DNA from: an uncultured Clostridia bacterium
GTDB lineage: Bacteria > Bacillota > Clostridia > Christensenellales > Aristaeellaceae
Reading direction: 5' to 3'
NCBI GenBank assembly: GCA_934647165.1
Contig: CAKUFA010000010.1
Location: forward strand, 1 to 64,000
DNA: 64,000 nt
Part shown: positions 44,020 to 53,045 of the stretch, one piece after another
Position numbering within the stretch: the stretch's first letter is position 1
How the letters are laid out: every line of letters starts with the position of its first letter
The notes under the pieces: generated by a model
The model's database searches: none
The model's input: only the letters and a program-made list of their open reading frames with translations
Told to the model about the DNA's origin: nothing
Made by a program: the position numbers and the translations under genes

Positions 44020-46379
44020 CATCTGGCCCTGTTATGGCAAAGCAGGCCGTCCCCGCCGGAAAGCGCCGAAATATCCTTGCACGCAAGCTTGTGCGCGACA
44101 TGCGCCACAGTGCCATGCAATTCATTGCCATGGTGCTCCTGTGTGCATTGGGCACTTGGGTTTTCAGCGGATTGGATGCCACGTGGCGGATGCTGGATCG
44201 CTCCGGCGAAACCTACTTTGCCGAATGCAACCTGGCCGATCTATGGGTTAAGGCTGCCGGGTTTACCAAGCAGGATCTATCACGGCTGAGAAACCTTCCG
44301 GGTGTAACGCAGATTCAGGCGCGTTCATCCCTGGAATATGATGCGCCTGACTTGGGTGCGGATGTGACGCTGAACGTCCACGCCTACGATGGCGAAATGG
44401 TACTGAACACACCGCTGATTCGTGAAGGAAGTGCCCTTCGCGCAACCGATGTGAAGGGTTGCCTGATTGAAGAACAGTTTGCGCAGGCACACAATCTGTC
44501 TGTAGGCGACGCCATCACACTAACCTATGGAACGTTGCGGCAGAATTTCATCATCCGCGGCCTTGTTATGAGCGCTGAATACATGGTGACCACCAAGGAT
44601 GTAACGCCCGATCCGGAGCACTTCGGCTTCGCGTTGATTTCCTCCCAAGCGGTTCCCATGATGCCGTTCAACGACGTGCTTGTGGCTCTCGCAGATGACG
44701 CGAACGAAGCGCAAGTAATCGAAGAAATCGAAGAATTATTGCCAACATCGCTGGTGTTAACGCAAAAAACCCATTCATCAACCGTGATGGCGCGCAACTA
44801 TACCAGCATGTTCCATAACTTGAGCTATGTTTTCCCGGTGCTTGCCTTTGCCGTGGCCGCTATGATTGTTGTGTCTACCCTCACCCGCATGATGGAAAAC
44901 CAGCGGGTGCAGATGGGCACGCTCAAGGCGTTGGGTTACCGAGACCGGCAAATACGTTTTCACTATCTGGCCTACGCGTTCTATCCCTCGCTGGTGGGTT
45001 CTCTTGCCGGTGTGCTGATTGGGCAATATACCCTGCCGGACGTTATCTGGCAGATCGTAACCCACAATGCACGCTATCCGCAGCAGCTGCGCGCGCCCAT
45101 TTCAGCGCTCACATGGGGCATGATGGGCGTCAGCATCATGCTGAGCGTGCTCATCTGCCTGCACTCTTACAACAAAGCGGCACGAGAGACAACGGCAAAT
45201 CTGCTCAGACCCAAGCCGCCCAAATCCGGCAGCCGCATTTTGCTGGAGCGTATCACTCCCTTGTGGAAGCACTTTTCCTTCAATGCCAAAATGATTGTAC
45301 GGAACCTGATGCGCAACAAGGGACGCACCCTGATGGCGCTTATTGGCATCATCTGCTGCAACATGCTGATTATCTGCACGTTCGGCTTGTTGGATTCCTT
45401 TGACTATTTCATCGGTCAGTATTACACATCAACCTTGCGTTATGACCTGCGTGCCGACTTGAATACCACCTCCAGCGGTACGCTGGAAAGCTACCAGGCA
45501 CGGCTTAACAGCCTAGCCGAGCGTGTGGACGGCATCATGGAACAGAGTATCAGCCTGCGCCATGGCTCTCAAAGCCGCGCTACACTGCTTACCGTGCTGC
45601 CGGAAAATCAGCTTTCCCTGTATCTGGGTACTGACGGAACGCTGCTTGAAATGCCCGATGAAGGCATTGTAATCAGCGCAAAGCTCTGCCGTGTCATGAA
45701 CATCAACATTGGTGATACAGTAGAAATTACCCTGGCCGGTGATGAAGATACGCTTCATCTTCCGGTGATGGATACGGCGGATACCAACATCGGGCAAGGC
45801 ATCTTCATGGGAAAAGGCGCATGGGAAAAGCTGCATAAAGGTGCTTTCCACGTCACTTCCCTGCTGCTGGCCGCGCCTGATGAGGAATGCGTCTATCGTT
45901 TGAATCAAATGAACGAAGTATCTGTCCTCAAATACCCGCCTGAGCAGTTTAAGCAGACCATGACCATCATGGACTCTACCTCCACAGCCTTCTCCATTCT
46001 CTCAGGCGCAGCATTGGGGCTAGCGTTTGTCATTTGCTACAACATGGGACTGATGAATTTCACCGAGCGCACGCGAGATTACGCCACCTTGAAGGTCCTG
46101 GGGTATCATCAGAAGGAAATCCGTCGCCTGATGCTGCGTGAAAACGATATCACCGCCTTACTTGGCGTTGCGTTTGGCATTCCGCCGGGTGTGCTCCTGG
46201 TAGATGTGATTCTCAAATCCTGTGAGTTTGAATCCATGGTATTTGCCGCCAACATAACCTGGCAATCCATTGCCCTTGCAAGCGCTATCACCTTTGTGTT
46301 CACCTGGTTGATTGAATGGGTTCTGACCCGCAAGGTGCGTTCTATTGACATGGTGGAAGCACTCAAGAGTGTTGAATGA
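44013..46379 (+). CDS. FtsX-type ABC permease (MacB-like exporter)
   Basis: 788 residues. N-terminal helix (about 40-58), an extracellular domain, then two FtsX-type three-helix blocks: one around FPVLAFAVAAMIVVSTLTRMMENQRVQMGTLKALG and one around AFSILSGAALGLAFVICYNMG with DYATLKVLGYHQKEIRRLMLREN. Each has the typical coupling helix after T-L-K-A/V-L-G. It works with the preceding ATPase and the adaptor downstream as a three-part exporter. Substrate unknown. Confidence 0.93.
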   Translation: MVTSGPVMAKQAVPAGKRRNILARKLVRDMRHSAMQFIAMVLLCALGTWVFSGLDATWRMLDRSGETYFAECNLADLWVKAAGFTKQDLSRLRNLPGVTQIQARSSLEYDAPDLGADVTLNVHAYDGEMVLNTPLIREGSALRATDVKGCLIEEQFAQAHNLSVGDAITLTYGTLRQNFIIRGLVMSAEYMVTTKDVTPDPEHFGFALISSQAVPMMPFNDVLVALADDANEAQVIEEIEELLPTSLVLTQKTHSSTVMARNYTSMFHNLSYVFPVLAFAVAAMIVVSTLTRMMENQRVQMGTLKALGYRDRQIRFHYLAYAFYPSLVGSLAGVLIGQYTLPDVIWQIVTHNARYPQQLRAPISALTWGMMGVSIMLSVLICLHSYNKAARETTANLLRPKPPKSGSRILLERITPLWKHFSFNAKMIVRNLMRNKGRTLMALIGIICCNMLIICTFGLLDSFDYFIGQYYTSTLRYDLRADLNTTSSGTLESYQARLNSLAERVDGIMEQSISLRHGSQSRATLLTVLPENQLSLYLGTDGTLLEMPDEGIVISAKLCRVMNINIGDTVEITLAGDEDTLHLPVMDTADTNIGQGIFMGKGAWEKLHKGAFHVTSLLLAAPDEECVYRLNQMNEVSVLKYPPEQFKQTMTIMDSTSTAFSILSGAALGLAFVICYNMGLMNFTERTRDYATLKVLGYHQKEIRRLMLRENDITALLGVAFGIPPGVLLVDVILKSCEFESMVFAANITWQSIALASAITFVFTWLIEWVLTRKVRSIDMVEALKSVE

Positions 46380-46398
46380 TGTTGAAAGGATGATTTGA

Positions 46399-47460
46399 AT
46401 GAAGAAGCTGGCCGCAATACTGCTCTTGACGAGCATGCTTTTCACCCTCCCTGCACTGGCGGAAACCGACTTAAACCAATATAACATTGCCAATGGCAAC
46501 GTGACCGCCACACACTTTATTGATGTTGTCGCTCCCTGTTCCGGTACGCTCGAAAGCTTTGACCTGAATGCTGGTGACAGTGTGAGTGTCGGCAGCACGC
46601 TGTTCACCATGCGGGTGAACACGCTCTATGCCAGCGAAGACGGCATTGTAGGCGCCATTTACGCGCAGCCCGGTGATGATGCGCAGTTGGTTATGAATCG
46701 CTACGGCGCTGTGTTGGCGCTGGAAGGGAACGTCCGCCAACAGCTGACAGCCACCACCACCGGCGCTTATAATGATGAAAAGAACCGCACCATCCACGTG
46801 GGCGAAACGCTGTACTTCAAGTCCAGCAAAACCAATGGTGATGAAGGCAGCGGCCGTGTAGTGGCTGTCAGCGGCAGCAATTATGTGGTGGATATTCTTT
46901 CCGGTTCCTTTGACAGCAAGAGTACCATGACCCTTTATCGTTCCAGCAATCGCAACAACAAAGACAATGTTGGCAAAGGCGTCGTAGTCAATCGTGATCC
47001 GGTAATGCTTCCCGGCAGCGGCCGCGTGGCCAATGTGCTTGTGAACGAAGGTGACACCGTTACCCGCGGCCAGGCCTTGATGACGTTCCTTGCCCAGGAT
47101 GCGGACGTGGATGCTGTGCCCGAAGTGCTCTGTCCTACAGACGGTGTTGTTGCTTCGGTGGCTGTTTCTCCCTGCCAACAGGTGTGGAAAGGTGCGCTGC
47201 TTACTCGCATCTACCTGACTGATGAACTGGAGATTGTCGCACAGGTAGACGAAATGGATCTGAATGGTCTTCGTGTTGGAGATATTATCCCCTGCACACT
47301 GGATATTGATGAATCCAAAGATTTTGACGGCACCGTGACGGAAATTTCCAAGCTCGGTGTAACACAACAGAATGCGGCCTACTACGCAGTACATGTGTCT
47401 ATCGACCACAACAAAGCCATGCTAGGTGCCAGTGCATCCATTTATCTGGAACGAAAGTGA
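46399..47460 (+). CDS. Secreted HlyD/MacA-like adaptor protein
   Basis: 353 residues. Signal peptide MKKLAAILLLTSMLFTLPALA. The mature protein has biotinyl-lipoyl-like hybrid segments (VDVVAPCSGTLESFDLNAGDSVSVGSTLFTM and a second copy around GSGRVANVLVNEGDTVTRGQAL) and beta-barrel strands (ELEIVAQVDEMDLNGLRVGD), as in periplasmic adaptor proteins. In Gram-positive cells such proteins assist MacB-like exporters at the outer face. ATG 46399 is 19 bases after the permease gene. Confidence 0.85.
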   Translation: MKKLAAILLLTSMLFTLPALAETDLNQYNIANGNVTATHFIDVVAPCSGTLESFDLNAGDSVSVGSTLFTMRVNTLYASEDGIVGAIYAQPGDDAQLVMNRYGAVLALEGNVRQQLTATTTGAYNDEKNRTIHVGETLYFKSSKTNGDEGSGRVVAVSGSNYVVDILSGSFDSKSTMTLYRSSNRNNKDNVGKGVVVNRDPVMLPGSGRVANVLVNEGDTVTRGQALMTFLAQDADVDAVPEVLCPTDGVVASVAVSPCQQVWKGALLTRIYLTDELEIVAQVDEMDLNGLRVGDIIPCTLDIDESKDFDGTVTEISKLGVTQQNAAYYAVHVSIDHNKAMLGASASIYLERK

Positions 47461-47467
47461 GCATCCT

Positions 47468-48052
47468 ATGTCAAACGCATTCAGCGCCGCAGAAAAACAG
47501 CTGATTACAGAAAAGTTGCTACAAGGCGCATGGCGGCATGCTTGTTGTGAAGGCATGCGTAAAACTACAGTAGATACCCTTGCCGCGGAGGCAAGCATTT
47601 CCAAAGGTGCATTCTACCACTTCTACGCCAGCAAGGAGGAGCTTTTCCTTTCCATGCTGGAAAGATGGCAGCAGCATGCCTATGATGCTGCTGCGCAAGT
47701 ACTTGACACACATGCAGATTTGCCCGTCGCTATTCGTGCGTCCATGGCATTTCGTGCTGCTTTTCAGTACATTATGGAGCAGCCGATCGGTCGCTTTTTA
47801 GCCGATGAAGTGCCTATTATGCTGAGCCGCCTTCCAGAAAGTACGCTTCGAGAGCATTATCAGAGCCAGGAAGAATTTGTTCTGCGGATCATTCGCCAGG
47901 TTGGCGTTCATCTCACCGTGCCTGACCACACGGCAGTAGCGGCAGTGTGCATCCTCATGCTTTCACTTGTCAATGCCGAACGGGTCGAGTATTACAACGA
48001 TGGCATTGATGTCTTGGTGGACAGTGTCTGTAAGCAGCTGATTCGTGAATAA
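47468..48052 (+). CDS. TetR/AcrR-family regulator
   Basis: 194 residues. The N-terminal HTH (GMRKTTVDTLAAEASISKGAFYHFYASKEELF) is typical of TetR repressors; the C-terminal ligand-binding domain is generic. Last gene of the exporter operon, so it probably autoregulates the operon in response to the exported compound. ATG 47468 overlaps no gene; the AAAGTGAG ribosome site sits in the adaptor stop region. A hairpin terminator follows directly. Confidence 0.92.
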   Translation: MSNAFSAAEKQLITEKLLQGAWRHACCEGMRKTTVDTLAAEASISKGAFYHFYASKEELFLSMLERWQQHAYDAAAQVLDTHADLPVAIRASMAFRAAFQYIMEQPIGRFLADEVPIMLSRLPESTLREHYQSQEEFVLRIIRQVGVHLTVPDHTAVAAVCILMLSLVNAERVEYYNDGIDVLVDSVCKQLIRE

Positions 48053-48062
48053 TGAAACGAAT

Positions 48063-48095
48063 AAAAGCTCCATCCGATCATTGGATGGAGCTTTT
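48063..48095 (+). terminator. Terminator of the exporter/TetR operon
   Basis: AAAAGCTCCATCC ... GGATGGAGCTTTT, 13-bp stem, then TT. Confidence 0.85.
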
Positions 48096-48107
48096 TGAAA
48101 TAGAAAA

Positions 48108-48141
48108 GCGTAGGAACTCCTCCAAGAAGGAGTTCCCACGC
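48108..48141 (-). terminator. Terminator of the uxaB-uxaA-kduI-kduD operon
   Basis: GCGT-a-GGAACTCCT ... AGGAGTTCC-c-ACGC. On the minus strand it is followed by CTTTTCTATTTC. Confidence 0.8.
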
Positions 48142-48157
48142 AGCGTCATCTTACTGA

Positions 48158-48952
48158 TTAGGGCTGCTTTCCGATGTAAGCCAGAATGCCGCCGTCCACA
48201 TACAGGATGTGGCCGTTAACAAAGTCGCTGGCTTCGCTAGCAAGGAAAATGGCCGGCCCAACCAGATCGCTGGTTTCACCCCAACGGTTCGCAGGGGTTT
48301 TGGCGCGGATAAAGCTGTCAAAGGGATGCATGCTGCCATCGGGCTGCTTTTCACGCAGCGGCGCAGTTTGAGGGGTTGCGATATAGCCCGGGCCAATGCC
48401 ATTGCACTGAATGTTGTACTGGCCATATTCGGAGCAGATATTGCGGGTGAGCATCTTCAAGCCGCCCTTAGCCGCTGCGTAAGCGCTCACGGTCTCACGT
48501 CCCAGTTCGCTCATCATGGAGCAGATATTGATGATCTTACCGTGTCCCTTCTTGATCATGGAAGGAATACAAGCCTTGGACACAATGAAAGGTGCGTTCA
48601 GGTCAACATCCACTACCTTGCGGAAGTCCTCAGCGCTCATTTCGCACATAGGGATGCGCTTGATGATGCCGGCGTTGTTCACCAGAATGTCAATCACGCC
48701 AACTTCCTTTTCGATCTTAGCAACCATGGCGTTAACCTGCTCTTCGTTGGTCACATCGCACACATAGCCATGCGCCTTGATGCCTTCTGCCTCATAGGCA
48801 GCCAGACCCTTGTCCACCAGCTCCTGCTTGATATCGTTGAACACGATAGTTGCACCGGCCTTCGCCATGCCGGAAGCAATAGCAAAACCGATGCCGTAGC
48901 TTGCGCCGGTTACCAGCGCAATTTTCCCTTTCAGAGAGAACATGTTTTCCAT
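48158..48952 (-). CDS. kduD: SDR-family 2-dehydro-3-deoxy-D-gluconate 5-dehydrogenase (KduD)
   Basis: 264 residues, short-chain dehydrogenase. VTGASYGIGFAIA binds NAD(P), LVNNAG is conserved, and Ser (ICSMMSELG) with YAAAK forms the catalytic set. KduD reduces 5-dehydro-deoxygluconate (DKII) to 2-keto-3-deoxygluconate (KDG) in pectin or alginate unsaturated-uronate degradation. Gluconate 5-dehydrogenase is a close alternative, but the adjacent kduI makes KduD the better call. Fourth gene of the minus-strand hexuronate operon. Confidence 0.85.
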   Translation of the reverse strand: MENMFSLKGKIALVTGASYGIGFAIASGMAKAGATIVFNDIKQELVDKGLAAYEAEGIKAHGYVCDVTNEEQVNAMVAKIEKEVGVIDILVNNAGIIKRIPMCEMSAEDFRKVVDVDLNAPFIVSKACIPSMIKKGHGKIINICSMMSELGRETVSAYAAAKGGLKMLTRNICSEYGQYNIQCNGIGPGYIATPQTAPLREKQPDGSMHPFDSFIRAKTPANRWGETSDLVGPAIFLASEASDFVNGHILYVDGGILAYIGKQP

Positions 48953-48977
48953 AGATATTTCCTCCTCTATTGTTGTT

Positions 48978-49808
48978 TTAACGGATGTCCTTCATGGCCA
49001 CGCCATCCATGTCATCAAAATCCTGGTTTTCGCCAACCATGCCCCAGATGAATGTGTACGCACGTGTGGCCGACGCAGAATGGATGCTCCAGCTAGGGCT
49101 GATAACCGCCTGTTCATTGCGCATCACGATGTGCCGCGTTTCAGTGGGTTCGCCCATGTAATGGAACACAACCGCATCCGCAGGCAGGTCAAAGTAGAGA
49201 TATACTTCCATGCGGCGATCATGCGTGTGGCAAGGCATGGTGTTCCATACGCTGCCGGGGCACAGGCTGGTCATGCCCATCACCAACTGACAGCTTTCCA
49301 CCTGGCCGGGCAGAATGTACTTGCAAATCGTGCGATGGTTGCTCTCCTCCATCGTACCGAGTTCTACCTTGACGCAATCCTCCGGGCGAATATACACGGT
49401 AGGATAGGTCTTGTGTGCAGGAGCGCTGTTGAAGTAGAACTTGGCGGGATTCGAGCGATCGCAGCTGTCCAGGCGGATGTCCTTGCAGCCCATACCAATA
49501 TAGATGCCATCCTTATGGCGCAGGGTGTAGACCGTTCCGTCAACGGTGACCGTGCCCTCGCCACCAATGTTGATGATACCCATTTCGCGGCGCTGGAGGA
49601 AATATTCCGCACGCAGCTCAGCACCTGCATCAATAGTCAGCGCCTTTGTTGCCGGCACCGCGCTGCCGGTGATGATACGGTCAATGTGACTGTAGACCAT
49701 CTTCACCTCGTCGGGCTTAAACAGATCGTCAATCAGGAATTCTTCGCGCAGCCGGTCAGTGTCGTAATACTTCACGTCGCGCGGATTGGATGCGGTACGC
49801 AGTTCCAT
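48978..49808 (-). CDS. kduI: 5-dehydro-4-deoxy-D-glucuronate isomerase
   Basis: 276 residues, cupin-fold metal isomerase. Converts the unsaturated uronate product (DKI) to 3-deoxy-hexosulose uronate (DKII). The zinc motif CHTHDRRMEVYLYF carries H-x-H ... E, and ESNHRTICKYI, IGMGCKDI and PSWSIHSASATRAYTFIWGM match the family. Full length. Its ATG lies 16 bases after uxaA. Confidence 0.95.
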   Translation of the reverse strand: MELRTASNPRDVKYYDTDRLREEFLIDDLFKPDEVKMVYSHIDRIITGSAVPATKALTIDAGAELRAEYFLQRREMGIINIGGEGTVTVDGTVYTLRHKDGIYIGMGCKDIRLDSCDRSNPAKFYFNSAPAHKTYPTVYIRPEDCVKVELGTMEESNHRTICKYILPGQVESCQLVMGMTSLCPGSVWNTMPCHTHDRRMEVYLYFDLPADAVVFHYMGEPTETRHIVMRNEQAVISPSWSIHSASATRAYTFIWGMVGENQDFDDMDGVAMKDIR

Positions 49809-49824
49809 GATGCTCCTCCTTTGT

Positions 49825-51306
49825 TCATAGGGTTACGCCTGTTTTGAAAATTGCCATATCGTGATAGCCATTGCGTTCGCTGCACACTTCGCGTCCGGAA
49901 GCGGTGGCAAGCACAAAGTCCATCAATGCCTCAGAAAGCTCCGGCAGGTTGCGTCCATCCAGCAGTTCGCCGGCATTGAAGTCAATCCAGCCTTTCTTGG
50001 TATTGGCAAGGCGGCTGTTGCTGGAAATTTTCACCGTTGGCACAGGAGATGCAAACGGCGTGCCGCGCCCGGTCGAAAACAGCACAATCTGCGCGCCGGA
50101 AGCTGCCAGTGCCGTAGCCGCTACAAGATCATTGCCGGGAGCAGACAGAAGATTCAGCCCAGCGGTGCGAACCTTTTCCCCATAGCGAAGCACGTCCTTC
50201 ACCGGCGCGAAGCCGCTCTTCTGCGTACAGCCGAGCGCCTTATCCTCCAAGGTGGAAATACCGCCTGCCTTGTTGCCCGGCGACGGATTCTCGTAAATGG
50301 TCTGGTGATGCTCCTCAAAGTAACGCTTAAAGTTGTTGATAAGCGCCACCGTTTTTTCAAACAGCGCTTCATCTTCACAGCGATCCATCAAAATCGTTTC
50401 TGCACCGAACATTTCCGGTACTTCCGTGAGGATGGTGCTACCGCCTTGGGCAATCAGCAGGTCAGAAAAGCCGCCGATAACCGGGTTAGCCGTGATACCG
50501 CTGAAGCCATCCGAGCCGCCGCACTTGAGACCGATCACCAGCTTGGAGGCCGGACAGGAAACGCGCTTCTCATCGCGCATATTGGCGGCCAGTTTCTCCA
50601 GCAGCGTCATGGCAGATTCAATTTCATCCTCCACCTGCTGGCAAATCAGGAACCGCACGCGCTGCTCATCATAGGCACCCATATGCTTGCGGATTTCTTC
50701 CACGCCGCTGTTTTCGCAGCCCAATCCAAGCACCAGTACGCCGCCCACATTGGGGTGCGTCGCCAGATTTGCCAGCACTTGCCTTGTATTCTCCTGATCA
50801 TCGCCCATCTGGGAGCAGCCATAGGGATGCGGGAAGGCAAATACACCTTCTACACCGCCTCCAACCAGTTTCTGTGCTTTGCGTTCGAGGGCGCGTGCCA
50901 CATCGTTCACGCAACCGACCGTTGGCAAAATCCACAGCTCGTTGCGCACACCCACCCGGCCGTCCTTGCGTGGAAAACCGTAGAATGTTGCAGGCGTTGC
51001 AGGCGTTACCTGCGGGTGTGTTGGATGATAGGTGTAGCTCAGCTCACCGGAAAGCAATGTGCGAAGGTTCTGCACATGCACATGGCTGCCTGCCGCGATG
51101 TCGCACTTTGCTTCACCGATAGGAAAGCCGTACTTGATGACCTTTTGCCCCGCCGCAATAGCTTCAAGCGCAACCTTGTGCCCTGCCGGAACATCCTCCA
51201 GCAGGGTTACGGTCACACCGTCCGCCTCGGCCTTTTCACCCTTTTGCAAGGGCATAAGGGCAACAGCCACATTGTCCGCCGGGGTGATTCTCAGCAGCTC
51301 TCGCAT
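49825..51306 (-). CDS. uxaA: Altronate dehydratase
   Basis: 493 residues. Dehydrates D-altronate to KDG. An N-terminal SAF-type domain (about 1-85, with GKVLLEDVPAGHKVAL-like sequence) is joined to the catalytic region that has FAFPHPYGCSQMGDDQENTR, GLGCENS, GLKCGGSDGFSGITANP and the GTPFASPVPTVKISSNSRL end. Metal-binding Cys and His are in those motifs. It starts 2 bases after uxaB ends, so translation is coupled. Confidence 0.94.
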   Translation of the reverse strand: MRELLRITPADNVAVALMPLQKGEKAEADGVTVTLLEDVPAGHKVALEAIAAGQKVIKYGFPIGEAKCDIAAGSHVHVQNLRTLLSGELSYTYHPTHPQVTPATPATFYGFPRKDGRVGVRNELWILPTVGCVNDVARALERKAQKLVGGGVEGVFAFPHPYGCSQMGDDQENTRQVLANLATHPNVGGVLVLGLGCENSGVEEIRKHMGAYDEQRVRFLICQQVEDEIESAMTLLEKLAANMRDEKRVSCPASKLVIGLKCGGSDGFSGITANPVIGGFSDLLIAQGGSTILTEVPEMFGAETILMDRCEDEALFEKTVALINNFKRYFEEHHQTIYENPSPGNKAGGISTLEDKALGCTQKSGFAPVKDVLRYGEKVRTAGLNLLSAPGNDLVAATALAASGAQIVLFSTGRGTPFASPVPTVKISSNSRLANTKKGWIDFNAGELLDGRNLPELSEALMDFVLATASGREVCSERNGYHDMAIFKTGVTL

Positions 51307-51308
51307 CT

Positions 51309-52778
51309 TCAGCCTCCGAAGCGCTCGGTCATCACCGTGCGCGCACCGCGCTTGAGGATGTCCTCCAAGCTTGTTGCCACGCTGTCCAGCAAGCCGGGGA
51401 TCTTCGTCAGATCCTGACCGAAGAACGCTTCGTTGGACAGGAACATCTGCGCCATTTCACGGGCGGACTTATCGGAATTGTTTGCGAAGAACTCTTCCAC
51501 GGCTTCATCATCCTGCAAAGTGTAGGGCTGGCCATTTCGCTGGCACACCAGCTTGCCTTCCTCAATCTTGCCGCCATGATACAGCGCCATGAGCGCAGCC
51601 AGGGAGAAGGTCAGATGTTCAGGAAGCTTTCCGGTTTTCTCCACATAGCCCAGCAGAGAAGGCATGCAGCGGGCGCGCCACTTGCTGACACTGTTGAGGC
51701 AAATAGAAAGCAGCGCATGCTTGATGTAGGGGTTCATAAACCGACCCGTCACCGCCTCGGCAAAGGCCATCAGGTCATCCTTGGGCAGGGACAGGGTGGG
51801 AATCACTTCATCGTAAAGTGTTTTCTGCATGAACGTCTTAATCATAGGATCATTCATAGCGTCCAGCACATAGTCATAACCGCACAGGAAGGCAGCGGGC
51901 ACAAAGGAGGTATGCGCACCATTGAGAATGCGCACCTTGCGCTGCTTGTAGGGCTTCTGATTATCAGTATAAATAACGGGCAGACCGCAATCAGGCAGCG
52001 GCAGCTCCTTGGAAATATCCTTGGAAGATTCAATGACCCACAGGCCGAAAGGCTCCGCTGTCACAAGGATGCGATCCTCATAACCTAGTTTGTTCCAGAT
52101 TGCCTGATCCTCACCGCGGGGATAGCCGGTCACAATGCGGTCAACCAAAGTGGATGTGAACACGCAGGCATTTTCCAGCCACTGCTCAAACTTTTCGCCC
52201 AGCTCCCACTTCTTGGCCAGCGCCATCACGCACTTTTTGAGCATAATGCCGTTATCGTCAATCAGCTCCACAGGCAGAATAATAAGGCCCTTGTCCGCCG
52301 CATAGTTGAAATGCTCCGCACGCTCATACAGCAGCTTGGTCAGCTTGCCTGGATAGCTGTGCGGCGGGCAATATTCCAGCTTGTCGCTTTCATCCAGCAC
52401 AATACCGGCCTCAGTGGTGTTGCTCACAATAAAGCGCAGGGTATCCAGCTTAGCATAGGCGGCATACTTGTCATAATCAGCATAGGCGTCCACCGCATCC
52501 GTCACGGAGGACACAATGCGCTTCTGTTCCACGGGCTTGCCGTCCACAAGGCCGCGCAGCAGCACCGTGTAGCGATAATCCTGCTCTTTGAACGCTGGAA
52601 ACAGCGTGCCCATTTCAATGGGCTTCACCAGCACCACATCGCCGTTGAAATCGGTCTTTTCGTTGGCAATGTCAATCATGTAATCTACAAAAGCGCGCAG
52701 GAAATTGCCCTCGCCAAATTGCAGCACGCGCACAGGGCGCACAGGTGCGCTCTTCATTGCAGCAGTCAAACGTTCCAT
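51309..52778 (-). CDS. uxaB: Tagaturonate reductase (altronate oxidoreductase)
   Basis: 489 residues of the mannitol dehydrogenase family. Reduces D-tagaturonate to altronate with NADH. VLQFGEGNFLRAFVDYMID is the nucleotide-binding start, VSNTTEAGIV a conserved segment, and RKVRILNGAHTSFVPAAFLCGYDYV holds the catalytic region with the Lys and Asn of the family. ATG 52778 follows CAGGAGGGAAGAACG. First gene of the minus-strand operon, under LacI control by inference. Confidence 0.93.
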   Translation of the reverse strand: MERLTAAMKSAPVRPVRVLQFGEGNFLRAFVDYMIDIANEKTDFNGDVVLVKPIEMGTLFPAFKEQDYRYTVLLRGLVDGKPVEQKRIVSSVTDAVDAYADYDKYAAYAKLDTLRFIVSNTTEAGIVLDESDKLEYCPPHSYPGKLTKLLYERAEHFNYAADKGLIILPVELIDDNGIMLKKCVMALAKKWELGEKFEQWLENACVFTSTLVDRIVTGYPRGEDQAIWNKLGYEDRILVTAEPFGLWVIESSKDISKELPLPDCGLPVIYTDNQKPYKQRKVRILNGAHTSFVPAAFLCGYDYVLDAMNDPMIKTFMQKTLYDEVIPTLSLPKDDLMAFAEAVTGRFMNPYIKHALLSICLNSVSKWRARCMPSLLGYVEKTGKLPEHLTFSLAALMALYHGGKIEEGKLVCQRNGQPYTLQDDEAVEEFFANNSDKSAREMAQMFLSNEAFFGQDLTKIPGLLDSVATSLEDILKRGARTVMTERFGG

Positions 52779-52828
52779 ATCCGTTCTTCCCTCCTGAATC
52801 CATTTTCCATCCAATGGGGGTTTCATGC

Positions 52829-52846
52829 CGTGTAAACAATTACACG
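52829..52846. promoter_or_regulatory. Operator 1 of the hexuronate regulon
   Basis: Perfect palindrome CGTGTAA-acaa-TTACACG. It lies a few bases downstream of the uxaB -10 box, in the initially transcribed region, where a bound LacI protein would block transcription. Confidence 0.75.
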
Positions 52847-52856
52847 ATACATTTTT

Positions 52857-52885
52857 ATCTTACTCCATTTTTCTCTTTCCGTCAA
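52857..52885 (-). promoter_or_regulatory. Promoter of uxaB-uxaA-kduI-kduD
   Basis: Minus strand: TTGACG (52885-52880), 17-base spacer, TAAGAT (52862-52857). Confidence 0.7.
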
Positions 52886-52965
52886 TCATTTTCCCGCATT
52901 TTTGCCGAGAAAAGCAAGAAAACTGGAATTTCACCATTTTCAATGCTTTGAATGGTAAAAAGCAG

Positions 52966-52994
52966 TTGCAAACAATGCCTGGATATCGTATAAT
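52966..52994 (+). promoter_or_regulatory. Promoter of lacI-uxaC
   Basis: TTGCAA (52966-52971), 17-base spacer, TATAAT (52989-52994), 52 bases before the LacI start. Confidence 0.75.
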
Positions 52995-53010
52995 AGTTCA
53001 TGGAAATGGA

Positions 53011-53026
53011 ATGTAAGTCTTTACAT
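53011..53026. promoter_or_regulatory. Operator 2 of the hexuronate regulon
   Basis: ATGTAA-gtct-TTACAT, same TGTAA-N4-TTACA pattern as operator 1 and same position relative to its -10 box. Confidence 0.75.
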
Positions 53027-53045
53027 CTTTCTGAAAGGATACGCC

